Below, piece by piece: positions 8,981 through 16,588 of a DNA stretch of 64,000 nucleotides; the stretch's first letter is position 1; each line of letters starts with the position of its first letter. Source of the DNA: Gemmiger formicilis (GTDB taxonomy: Bacteria > Bacillota > Clostridia > Oscillospirales > Ruminococcaceae); assembly GCF_016900095.1 (NCBI RefSeq), contig NZ_JACJJP010000014.1:19320-83319 (forward strand). The letters run 5' to 3'. Made by a program: the position numbers and the translations under genes. The notes beneath the pieces were generated by a model. It was not told where the DNA came from. It saw only the letters and a list, made by a program, of their open reading frames with translations, and did not search any database.

Positions 8981-9057
8981 GGCCCGGTAGTTCAGTTGGT
9001 TAGAACGCTAGCCTGTCACGCTAGAGGTCGTCAGTTCGAGCCTGATTCGGGTCGCCA
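8981..9057 (+). tRNA. tRNA-Asp (GTC)
   Basis: A 77-nt cloverleaf with an encoded CCA end. The anticodon loop CTGTCAC is closed by CTAGC/GCTAG, giving anticodon GTC. The acceptor stem GGCCCGG pairs with TCGGGTC with two G-U pairs. It is the first tRNA behind the consensus promoter and is separated from the next by three bases. Confidence 0.95.
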
Positions 9058-9060
9058 TCT

Positions 9061-9136
<76 letters not shown>

Positions 9137-9140
9137 GCGC

Positions 9141-9173
9141 AAGACCCACAGCTGTTAAACTGTGGGTCTTTTA
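9141..9173 (+). terminator. Intrinsic terminator after tRNA-Thr
   Basis: An 11-bp perfect stem (9141-9151 with 9160-9170) has an 8-base loop and is followed by TTTTA. It should separate most Asp/Thr transcripts from the downstream tRNA-Trp, which would then depend on readthrough or an unseen promoter. Confidence 0.88.
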
Positions 9174-9176
9174 TGT

Positions 9177-9252
9177 AGGGGCATAGCTCAGTTGGTAGAG
9201 CAGCGGTCTCCAAAACCGCGTGCCGAGGGTTCGAATCCTTCTACCCCTGCCA
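9177..9252 (+). tRNA. tRNA-Trp (CCA)
   Basis: A 76-nt cloverleaf with an encoded CCA end. The anticodon loop CTCCAAA between GCGGT and ACCGC gives anticodon CCA. The acceptor arms AGGGGCA and TACCCCT leave a C-A mismatch at the sixth pair, which is unusual; all other stems pair. It sits between two terminators, starting only four bases after the previous one. Confidence 0.93.
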
Positions 9253-9283
9253 AAAAGCCTGACCGATAGGTCAGGCTTTTTTG
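9252..9283 (+). terminator. Intrinsic terminator after tRNA-Trp
   Basis: The stem AAAGCCTGACC/GGTCAGGCTTT has a four-base loop and is followed by a T-run. It ends the tRNA unit. Confidence 0.9.
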
Positions 9284-9331
9284 TTTGTTTTGCGGCGGAA
9301 AAGCTATTTGCACTATTTTTCTGCAGACCGC

Positions 9332-9359
9332 TTGATTTTCCGTTCCGATATAGTATAAT
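9332..9359 (+). promoter_or_regulatory. Promoter for the MATE transporter gene
   Basis: TTGATT (9332-9337), a 16-base spacer and TATAAT (9354-9359) lie about 65 bases before the start codon. Confidence 0.7.
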
Positions 9360-9423
9360 TATCACCGCATTGATGCGCGGCTGTGGCCGCGCCGTTGTAT
9401 TTTTGGGGATAGGGGAAAACAAA

Positions 9424-10836
9424 ATGACAAAGGATCTTACAAGCGGGATGCCCTTGAAGGTCATCACCATGTTCACGCTGCCGCTGGTGCTGGGCAATCT
9501 GTTCCAGCAGTTCTACTCGTTGGCAGATACCATTATTGTTGGTCGCTTTGTAGGTGTGGATGCTTTAGCGGCCGTCGGCGCAACCGGATCGGTAAACTAT
9601 CTGATTCTGGGATTCGTGATTGGCATCTGCAACGGCTTTGCCATTCCCATTGCCCAGTATTTCGGGGCCAGGGATTTCTCTCAGATGCGCCGGTATGTGG
9701 CCAACGCGGGCTGGCTGTGTGTGGCTCTCAGTGTGGTGCTGACCATCGCCACCGTCCTTCTGACCCGGCCGATCATGCAGCTGATGCAGACACCGGCAGA
9801 CATCATTGACCAGGCATCCACCTATATCGGCTGGATTTTTGCGGGTATTCCTTTTGTATTTCTTTATAATATGGTTTCGGCCATTATGCGGGCTCTGGGC
9901 GACAGCAAGACGCCGTTGTACTTCCTGATCCTGACCAGTGCCCTGAATATCGGATTGGATCTGTATCTCATTATTGTCTACGATATGGGGGTTCTGGGGG
10001 CGGCCGTGGCCACGGATCTTTCCCAGGCTATTTCCGGTGTTGGAAGCTTTGTGTATATGCTGCGCCGCTTTTCCGTGCTCAAGATGGAAGGGGACGAGCG
10101 GCGGTATGATTCCGCTGCGTGTGCCCGCCTGTGCGGAATGGGCGTGCCCATGGGGCTGCAGTGCAGTATTACGGCCATCGGCTCGGTGATCATGCAGAGC
10201 GCGGTGAATGTGTTGGGTTCCACGGCGGTGGCTGCCGTCACGGCAGCCGGCAAGACCCAGAATCTGCTGACGGTGCCCCTGGAAAGTGTCGGCACTGCCA
10301 TGGCAACTTACGCAGGGCAAAACCTGGGCGCCGCCAAGCTGGGACGTATTCGCCGCGGCACCCACAGCGCCATGCTGCTCATCACCATCTATTCGGTGGC
10401 GTCAGCCTTGTTCCTGCATTTCTTCGATGTGGTCATTGTCGGTCTGTTTATTGACACGGCTACCGAAACCACCATCGTGAGCATGGCCCGGGAATATATG
10501 TTCTGGAACAGCCTGTTCTTTATTCCGTTGGGCGCCCTGATTGTCTGGCGGTATGTGATTCAGGGCCTGGGCTATTCCACCCTGGCGATGATGGCCGGTG
10601 TGGCCGAAATGGTAGCCCGCACGGCGGTTGCCATTACGCTGGTACCTCGTCTGGGGTATTTCGGGGCGGAACTGTCCAACCCGGCTGCCTGGGTGGCGGC
10701 ATGCATTTTCCTGTGGCCGGCCTATCGCTGGACCGTGGGGCAGCTGCAGAACCGGATGCATGCGCGCCGCCTGGCGGCTCTGCATGCCATCGGGATGGGC
10801 GCCGGGCAGGAACTTCCGGAAGAGCAAGCCGACTGA
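9424..10836 (+). CDS. MATE family multidrug/solute exporter
   Basis: A 470-residue, twelve-helix MATE transporter, which exports drugs or metabolites using a Na+ or H+ gradient. The N-terminus MTKDLTSGMPLKVITMFTLP and the following LADTIIVGRFVG are highly typical of the MATE branch common in Clostridia. A second internal half begins near residue 235 (MGVPMGLQCSITAIGSVIMQ), reflecting the two-bundle MATE fold. The start at 9424 has a GGGG-rich site about 8 bases upstream; longer readings pass through the tRNA genes and are artefacts. The substrate cannot be inferred. It has its own promoter, and no clear terminator is seen after it. Confidence 0.93.
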   Translation: MTKDLTSGMPLKVITMFTLPLVLGNLFQQFYSLADTIIVGRFVGVDALAAVGATGSVNYLILGFVIGICNGFAIPIAQYFGARDFSQMRRYVANAGWLCVALSVVLTIATVLLTRPIMQLMQTPADIIDQASTYIGWIFAGIPFVFLYNMVSAIMRALGDSKTPLYFLILTSALNIGLDLYLIIVYDMGVLGAAVATDLSQAISGVGSFVYMLRRFSVLKMEGDERRYDSAACARLCGMGVPMGLQCSITAIGSVIMQSAVNVLGSTAVAAVTAAGKTQNLLTVPLESVGTAMATYAGQNLGAAKLGRIRRGTHSAMLLITIYSVASALFLHFFDVVIVGLFIDTATETTIVSMAREYMFWNSLFFIPLGALIVWRYVIQGLGYSTLAMMAGVAEMVARTAVAITLVPRLGYFGAELSNPAAWVAACIFLWPAYRWTVGQLQNRMHARRLAALHAIGMGAGQELPEEQAD

Positions 10837-10880
10837 ATACGCTAAAACTGCATAAATATACCAAAATGTGGATGAAACCC

Positions 10881-10909
10881 TTGCCCTGGGTCATAAAAAG
10901 TATTATAAT
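10881..10909 (+). promoter_or_regulatory. Promoter for lysA
   Basis: TTGCCC (10881-10886), a 17-base spacer and TATAAT (10904-10909) lie about 60 bases before the lysA start. Confidence 0.75.
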
Positions 10910-10971
10910 CCAACTATATGTCTAGAGTTGTCAGACAGTACAGAGGGATAACAAGGAAAGGAAGATCATCC

Positions 10972-12246
10972 ATGTCCAATACCAAGAGGCCGTTCATCAA
11001 TCTGGAACAGGCACAGCGTATCATTGCGGATGTGCCGACGCCGTTCCATATCTATGACGAGAAAGGTATCCGGGAAAACGCACGCCTGGTCAATAAGGCG
11101 TTTGCGTGGAATCCCGGATTCAAGGAATATTTTGCCGTGAAGGCGACGCCGAACCCCTATCTGCTCAAAATTCTGCAGGAAGAGGGATGTGGCGTGGACT
11201 GCTCCAGCTACACCGAGCTGCTGCTGAGCGAGGCCTGTGGTTTTACCGGGTCGGATATCATGTTTTCCTCCAACGAAACGCCGGCGGAAGACATGAAGAA
11301 AGCCTATGACCTGCAAGCCAACATCAACCTGGATGATCTGACCCACGTGGATTTCCTGAACCGCGTGGCGGGAATTCCGCCGGTGATCTGCTGCCGCTAC
11401 AATCCGGGTGGTGTGTTTGATCTGGGCAATGGCATCATGGACAACCCGGGGGATTCCAAGTACGGAATGACCGAAGACCAGATGGCCGAAGCCTACACCC
11501 GTCTGATGCAGTTGGGGGCCAAGGAATTCGGTATTCATGCCTTCCTGGCCAGCAACACCGTGACCGATGATTACTACCCGGAACTGGCCGGAATTCTGTT
11601 CCGCTTGGCCGTCCGGCTGAAGGAGCGCACCGGCGCCAAGATCAAGTTCATCAATCTGTCCGGCGGTGTGGGCATTGCTTACAAGCCGGGGCAGCGGCAG
11701 AATGATATCATGGCCATCGGCGAGGGTGTGCGCCGTCAGTATGAAGCCATCCTGACCCCGGCCTGCATGGGCGATGTGGCCATTTACACCGAGATGGGCC
11801 GTTTTATGCTTGGACCTTACGGCGGGCTTGTCACCACGGCCATCCACCAGAAACATATCTACAAAGAGTACATCGGTGTGGATGCCTGTGCAGCCAATCT
11901 GATGCGCCCGGCTATGTACGGGGCGTACCATCATATCACGGTGCTGGGCAAGGAAGAGGCCCCGGCCGACCATGTGTATGACGTGGTGGGCGGTCTGTGC
12001 GAAAACAACGACAAGTTTGCCATTGACCGTGAACTGCCCGAAATCAACACCGGGGATGTCCTGTTCATCCACGATACCGGCGCCCACGGCTTTTCCATGG
12101 GGTATAACTACAACGGCAAACTGCGCAGCGCCGAAGTGCTGCTGTGCGAAGACGGCACCCATCAGCTGATCCGTCGTGCCGAGACACCCGCCGACTATTT
12201 TGCTACGTTGGATTTCAGCCCCTTCTACAAGAAGATGGGCTTCTGA
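10972..12246 (+). CDS. lysA: Diaminopimelate decarboxylase
   Basis: This 424-residue PLP enzyme of the alanine racemase fold would convert meso-diaminopimelate to lysine, the last step of lysine synthesis. The PLP-binding lysine is K57 in EYFAVKATPNP. The phosphate-binding glycine loop appears as NLSGGVGIAYKPGQ, the EMGRFMLGPYG segment is typical, and GGLCENNDKF matches the substrate-binding C-E-x-x-D motif. The start at 10972 has a purine-rich AGGAAAGGAAG site upstream; a longer in-frame reading from 10918 lacks one. The call is firmer than for ornithine or carboxynorspermidine decarboxylases because of the C-E-x-x-D block. Compare the clear nspC-type gene at 49.9 kb. Confidence 0.88.
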   Translation: MSNTKRPFINLEQAQRIIADVPTPFHIYDEKGIRENARLVNKAFAWNPGFKEYFAVKATPNPYLLKILQEEGCGVDCSSYTELLLSEACGFTGSDIMFSSNETPAEDMKKAYDLQANINLDDLTHVDFLNRVAGIPPVICCRYNPGGVFDLGNGIMDNPGDSKYGMTEDQMAEAYTRLMQLGAKEFGIHAFLASNTVTDDYYPELAGILFRLAVRLKERTGAKIKFINLSGGVGIAYKPGQRQNDIMAIGEGVRRQYEAILTPACMGDVAIYTEMGRFMLGPYGGLVTTAIHQKHIYKEYIGVDACAANLMRPAMYGAYHHITVLGKEEAPADHVYDVVGGLCENNDKFAIDRELPEINTGDVLFIHDTGAHGFSMGYNYNGKLRSAEVLLCEDGTHQLIRRAETPADYFATLDFSPFYKKMGF

Positions 12247-12294
12247 ACCCGGGACATCCTGTCGGGCTGCTTTTTATAAGGGAGGACCGCTGCC

Positions 12295-12636
12295 ATGTTT
12301 CAATTTCTTCTGGTGATCGGCCTGGTGCTGGCCTACTACGGTTATGCCGTGACCAGAAATCCGCATATCTGGGGAGACCAGGGCAAGGACAGCATCAAGG
12401 AAGAGTACTGGAAAGAATATGTGCTTCGTAATGGCCGCTTTGTGATGTATGCAGGGTTCCTGCTGGCGGCATTGGCTGCGCTGGACGCGGCGGTTTCGCT
12501 GGCCGGCTGGCTGTATCTGGTGATTCTGCTGGGTGGTTTGGCGTTGCTGGGGTATCCGCTGGCCCATTGGATGAAAAAGACCCACGGAACCTGGAACCCC
12601 TGGCCGCGCAAGAAGAAAAAGAAAAGCCGGCGCTGA
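12295..12636 (+). CDS. Small membrane protein of unknown function
   Basis: A 113-residue protein with an N-terminal hydrophobic segment (MFQFLLVIGLVLAYYGYAV). A polar middle (DSIKEEYWKEYV) and two further membrane segments follow, with a very basic tail (PRKKKKKSRR). I recognise no family with certainty; it has the size and layout of DUF3784-type proteins. A GGGAGG site is 8 bases upstream. It follows lysA by 48 bases; a short imperfect hairpin with a T-run in that gap may partly end lysA transcripts. It is probably cotranscribed with lysA at least in part. Confidence 0.65.
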   Translation: MFQFLLVIGLVLAYYGYAVTRNPHIWGDQGKDSIKEEYWKEYVLRNGRFVMYAGFLLAALAALDAAVSLAGWLYLVILLGGLALLGYPLAHWMKKTHGTWNPWPRKKKKKSRR

Positions 12637-12653
12637 GTTTTTCAAGATTGTAT

Positions 12654-12697
12654 AAAAAAGACCGTCGCTTCCGCAAACACGGAAACGACGGTCTTTC
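12654..12697. terminator. Bidirectional terminator between the small membrane protein gene and mnmA
   Basis: A 17-bp stem with one mismatch (12657-12673 with 12680-12696) and a 6-base loop, with an A-run before and a T-rich stretch after. It ends both convergent units. Confidence 0.9.
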
Positions 12698-12707
12698 TTT
12701 GTGCGAC

Positions 12708-13772
12708 TTATTCGGCGGAAAGGATGAACCCACCACCGAAGACGAATCCGCCGCGATAGAATACGGCGCTCTGGCCGGGGGCCGGGGCACGTACCGGCTC
12801 GGGGAAGGCAACAATCAGGGTACCGTCCGGTGCATGGGAGACCTGGCAGGGGACCGCCTTGGCGGCACTGCGTACCTTGACCCGGTAGTCACCCTCAGCC
12901 AGAGGCTCACCGTCCGGGGTGGCGATGTTACTCACCACCATGCGGGTGGCATATTCGCCGCCGCTTTCGGCCAACTGAATATTGCCGTCGGGCAGAATTT
13001 CTTTGACGAACAGCGGGCGGCCCGCAGCGATGCCGAGGCCCTTGCGCTGGCCTACCGTGTAGTGGTCCACCCCGGCGTGCTCGCCCAGATCTTCACCTTC
13101 CGGACCGATGAAGCGGCCGGCCTTGGGTACAAAGCCCCGTCCGCGGATGAAATCGGCATACCCGCCGTCGGGAATAAAGCAGATTTCCATGGAATCCGGC
13201 GTGTCGGCACAGGAAAGTTCAATATCTCGGGCAATCTCCCGCACATCCTCTTTCTCGAAGTTGCCCAGAGGCAGAATCAGTCGGGAAAGGATTTCCTGGG
13301 GCAGACGATAGAGCATGTAGCTCTGGTCCCGGGCCACACTGTCTGCGGTGCACAGACGGCTCTTGCCGTCGTCGCAAAGTTCCACCCGGGCATAATGGCC
13401 GGTAGCAATAAATTTGCAGCCCAGTTCGTCGGCCTTTTTCAGCAAAAGGCGGAATTTTACGGCCGGGTTGCAGAGGATGCAAGGATTGGGGGTGCGGCCC
13501 GCGCAGTAATTTTCGCAGAACGGTGTGATGACTTCCCGCTCAAAATCCTCCTGGGCATCGATGACATGCACCGGAACACCCAGCTTGGCACCGGTTTCCC
13601 GGGCGGACTCGACCGCTCCGTCATGAGCCGGCGAAAAGCGGATCACTGCGCCCTGTACCGCGAATCCCTGCTCCTGCAGGATACGCACAGTGACACTGGA
13701 ATCCACGCCGCCGCTCATGCCTACAAGCACCTTGTCCTGTTCTTCAAATGTGTTGAATCCGAGAGAATCCAT
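12708..13772 (-). CDS. mnmA: tRNA-uridine 2-sulfurtransferase MnmA
   Basis: MnmA thiolates the wobble uridine at position 34 of Lys, Glu and Gln tRNAs. The 354-residue protein has the PP-loop ATP site MSGGVDSS (residues 19-26). The nucleophilic cysteine is C98 in TPNPCILC, and the partner cysteine is C198 in DSMEICFIPDGG; both catalytic cysteines are therefore present. HYTVGQRKGLGI and the C-terminal beta-barrel region are also typical. The start at 13772 has GGAGG about 9 bases upstream. It lies 21 bases after rnhA on the same strand and is probably transcribed from the rnhA promoter. Confidence 0.96.
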   Translation of the reverse strand: MDSLGFNTFEEQDKVLVGMSGGVDSSVTVRILQEQGFAVQGAVIRFSPAHDGAVESARETGAKLGVPVHVIDAQEDFEREVITPFCENYCAGRTPNPCILCNPAVKFRLLLKKADELGCKFIATGHYARVELCDDGKSRLCTADSVARDQSYMLYRLPQEILSRLILPLGNFEKEDVREIARDIELSCADTPDSMEICFIPDGGYADFIRGRGFVPKAGRFIGPEGEDLGEHAGVDHYTVGQRKGLGIAAGRPLFVKEILPDGNIQLAESGGEYATRMVVSNIATPDGEPLAEGDYRVKVRSAAKAVPCQVSHAPDGTLIVAFPEPVRAPAPGQSAVFYRGGFVFGGGFILSAE

Positions 13773-13793
13773 ATTCCATTTTCCTCCGTTGAA

Positions 13794-14258
13794 TTATGCC
13801 TGGCGTCCGCCAAAACGTTTGCTCTGTTCCACCGCCATGCGGTCGCAGCGCTCGTTTTCGGGATGCCCGGCGTGGCCTTTCAGCCAGTGATAGTGGATGG
13901 TGTGTTTTTCACTTTCTTCCAGAAGCGGAGCCCATAAATCGGGGTTCAGGGCAGGGGATTTGTCGGCTTTTTTCCAGCCGCGCGCCCGCCAACCCTTGGC
14001 CCAGCCTTTTTCCAGCCCGTTGATCACATATTGGCTGTCGCTGTACAATTCAATGAGGCAGGGCTCCTTGAGCTGACGAAGAGCTTCCAACAGGCCGGTC
14101 AGTTCCATGCGGTTGTTGGTGGTGGAAGCCTCCCCGCCGCTGATCTCCTTTTCGTAGACCTTGCCGGTGCTGGTGCGGAACCGCAGTATGGCACCCCAGC
14201 CGCCGGGGCCGGGGTTGCCGCTGCAGGCGCCGTCCGTATAGATTTCGATTTGTTTCAT
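13794..14258 (-). CDS. rnhA: Ribonuclease HI
   Basis: RNase HI cuts the RNA strand of RNA-DNA hybrids. The 154-residue protein has all catalytic acids: D9 (IYTDGACSGNPGPGG), E52 (RMEL), D74 (YSDSQYVI) and the aspartate of ERCDRMA, plus the catalytic-loop histidine in KGHAGHPEN. The start at 14258 matches the family's usual N-terminus and has AGGAAAGG about 12 bases upstream. An in-frame ATG at 14285 would lie only about ten bases from the predicted transcription start, so I reject it. The gene heads an operon with mnmA. Confidence 0.94.
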   Translation of the reverse strand: MKQIEIYTDGACSGNPGPGGWGAILRFRTSTGKVYEKEISGGEASTTNNRMELTGLLEALRQLKEPCLIELYSDSQYVINGLEKGWAKGWRARGWKKADKSPALNPDLWAPLLEESEKHTIHYHWLKGHAGHPENERCDRMAVEQSKRFGGRQA

Positions 14259-14302
14259 TGTGTTTTGCAGCCTTTCCTGGTCCATACTTGATTTGTGCCC
14301 CT

Positions 14303-14331
14303 ATTATACCCGTTTTGGCTTTGCGTGGCAA
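14303..14331 (-). promoter_or_regulatory. Promoter for rnhA-mnmA (minus strand)
   Basis: On the minus strand, TTGCCA (14331-14326), a 17-base spacer and TATAAT (14308-14303). It is divergent from the rnj promoter, with 22 bases between the two -35 boxes. Confidence 0.85.
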
Positions 14332-14353
14332 CCATCGGGTCGACAAGGTGTAT

Positions 14354-14382
14354 TTGACAAGCCTGTGTACAGGAATTATAAT
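14354..14382 (+). promoter_or_regulatory. Consensus promoter for the rnj operon, followed by a ~170-nt leader
   Basis: TTGACA (14354-14359), a 17-base spacer and TATAAT (14377-14382) are a perfect consensus. Transcription should begin near 14389, giving a leader of about 170 nt before the RNase J start codon. I see no intrinsic terminator and no known riboswitch in the leader. It contains a GC-rich stretch around 14498-14545 with several ways to fold. Confidence 0.9.
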
Positions 14383-14560
14383 AAGACTAATTGCAATGTC
14401 ATGTTTTTCGCAGGGCCCGGTCGCATCCTGTCGGATGGACTTTTCGCGCCCAACCGCCTGAAGGCAAAAATCATACGATGCAAAGAACGATCCCACCGCA
14501 GCAAGGCGGCGGCCGTGTGCGCGCAGGCCTGCCGGTGTGGAATTTTCCGGAGGTATTTGA

Positions 14561-16537
14561 ATGGAAGAAATGAACCAGAACCCCAAGCGTCCGGCGCAAA
14601 AGCGCACCCGTCAGAACGGTAACGGTCAGAATCGTCGCCCCCGCGGGGAGGGTAAGGCCCAGAAGGCTGCCAACAACAATAACAGCAAAAAGTCTGCGGC
14701 CGGTCAGGAACAGAACAAAACTGCCAAGAACATCCGCGCACCTCGTGGCAGCAAAGCAGAAGGCCAGCGCCGCGCACCGCGGCAGAACAACGGCCAGCCC
14801 CGTCTGCCGGCGCCTGCCCAGACGCCCCGCTTGCCGCGCCGCCGCCAGAATGCGCCCATTTATGATGAACCTGCCATTCCCATGCACATCTGCCCGCTAG
14901 GCGGCCTGGGAGAAGTGGGCAAGAATATTACCCTGTATGAGTGCCAGGGTGATATGATCCTGGTGGACTGCGGCCTGGTTTTCCCGGATGAGGAAATGTT
15001 CGGTGTGGACCTGGTGATCCCCGATTTCACCTATGTGCTGGAAAACAAGGACCGCATCAAGGGCCTTTTCATCACCCATGGCCATGAGGACCATATCGGC
15101 AGCCTGCCGTATCTGCTCAAGAAGTTCAATGTGCCCATCTATACAGCCAAACTGACCATTGGACTGATCAAGAACAAGCTGGAAGAGCATGGTCTGGCCT
15201 CCAGCGCTGAATTCCATGAGATTCGGCCCCGCCAGAAGATCCGTTTGGGCTGCTTTACGGTGGAGCCCATCCACGTGAACCATTCCATTCCGGATGCTCT
15301 GGCCTTCGCCATCGAGTGTCCCGCCGGTATTGTGCTGCACACCGGCGACTTCAAGATTGACTATACGCCGCTGTCCGGCGATGCGGTGACCGATCTGTCC
15401 ACCATTGCCGAGTACGGACGCCGTGGTGTGTTGGCCCTGCTGGCCGATTCCACCAATGCCGAGCGACCCGGCTTTACCGCCACCGAACAGACGGTGGCCG
15501 AAGGGGTGCGCCGCCTGTTCCTGCGGGCCGGCAACCGACGTATCATTGTGGCAACCTTCGCTTCCAACATTTACCGTATCCAGCAGATCATCGAGCTGGC
15601 CATGGAAAGCGGCCGCAAGGTGGCTGTCAACGGCCGCAGCATGGTGTCCAACACCGAAATGGCCCGGGAACTGGGATACATCCGCGTGCCGGACAATGTG
15701 CTGATCGACATCGAAGAGGTCAACAAGTATCCGCCGGAAAAAGTGGTCCTGATCACCACCGGCAGCCAGGGAGAACCCCTGTCTGCTTTGTCCCGCATGG
15801 CGCAGGCCAGCCACCGCACCGTGAAGGTCGGTCCCAGTGACTTCATTATCATTTCTGCCCGGCCCATCCCCGGCAACGAGAAGACTGTTACCAAGGTGGT
15901 CAACGGGCTGTTGTCTCTGGGCGCGGAAGTCATCTACGAAAACATGTACGACACTCATGTTTCCGGCCACGCCTGCCAGGAGGAACAGAAACTGATCCTG
16001 ACCCTGGCTCATCCCCAGTATTTCCTGCCGGTGCACGGCGAGTTCAAACAGCTGAAGCGCCATGCCGAAACGGCGGAGCATCTGGGCTATATTCCCAAGG
16101 GCAATATCTATATCGCGGAAAACGGCCAGAACATCCGCATTTCTCAGGATGGTCTGACTGTGGAAGGGACCGTTCCTTCCGGTGCCGTGATGGTGGACGG
16201 CTACGGCGTTGGCGACGTGGGCAACGTGGTCCTGCGCGATCGTCATCATCTGTCCGAGGACGGCATTATCATCGTCACGGTGGCGGTGGACGGCCGCACG
16301 GGCCAGGTGGTTTCCGGCCCGGAACTGGTTTCCCGTGGCTTTGTGTATGTTCGTGAAAGCGAAGAGCTGATGGACGGCGCCCGCACCCAGGTGGAGATGG
16401 CGCTGGATCGCAGCCTGGCGGAAAACCTGCACGACTGGGCCAGTGTGAAGGCACGTGTGCGGGAAGCGCTCTCCAGCTATATTTATCGCCGGACCAAGCG
16501 CAGCCCCATGATTTTGCCCATCCTGATGGAAGTGTAA
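14561..16537 (+). CDS. rnj: Ribonuclease J
   Basis: RNase J is a metallo-beta-lactamase/beta-CASP nuclease with endonuclease and 5'-3' exonuclease activity, central to mRNA decay and rRNA processing in Firmicutes. Of 658 residues, about the first 100 form a low-complexity basic extension rich in K, R, N and Q, followed by the start of the core at HICPLGGLGEVGKN. The zinc motif FITHGHEDHIGSLPYLL begins near residue 170, and HTGDFKID is the further metal-binding motif. The beta-CASP domain follows, with a C-terminal domain ending in TKRSPMILPILMEV. GGAGG lies 9 bases before the ATG. The N-terminal extension makes it longer than the ~555-residue Bacillus enzymes; such tails occur in other phyla and clostridia. 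Confidence 0.95.
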   Translation: MEEMNQNPKRPAQKRTRQNGNGQNRRPRGEGKAQKAANNNNSKKSAAGQEQNKTAKNIRAPRGSKAEGQRRAPRQNNGQPRLPAPAQTPRLPRRRQNAPIYDEPAIPMHICPLGGLGEVGKNITLYECQGDMILVDCGLVFPDEEMFGVDLVIPDFTYVLENKDRIKGLFITHGHEDHIGSLPYLLKKFNVPIYTAKLTIGLIKNKLEEHGLASSAEFHEIRPRQKIRLGCFTVEPIHVNHSIPDALAFAIECPAGIVLHTGDFKIDYTPLSGDAVTDLSTIAEYGRRGVLALLADSTNAERPGFTATEQTVAEGVRRLFLRAGNRRIIVATFASNIYRIQQIIELAMESGRKVAVNGRSMVSNTEMARELGYIRVPDNVLIDIEEVNKYPPEKVVLITTGSQGEPLSALSRMAQASHRTVKVGPSDFIIISARPIPGNEKTVTKVVNGLLSLGAEVIYENMYDTHVSGHACQEEQKLILTLAHPQYFLPVHGEFKQLKRHAETAEHLGYIPKGNIYIAENGQNIRISQDGLTVEGTVPSGAVMVDGYGVGDVGNVVLRDRHHLSEDGIIIVTVAVDGRTGQVVSGPELVSRGFVYVRESEELMDGARTQVEMALDRSLAENLHDWASVKARVREALSSYIYRRTKRSPMILPILMEV

Positions 16538-16588
16538 AGCGGATCTTGTGCGGAGCATACCGCACAGGCAACAACAGCCGAGGATACC

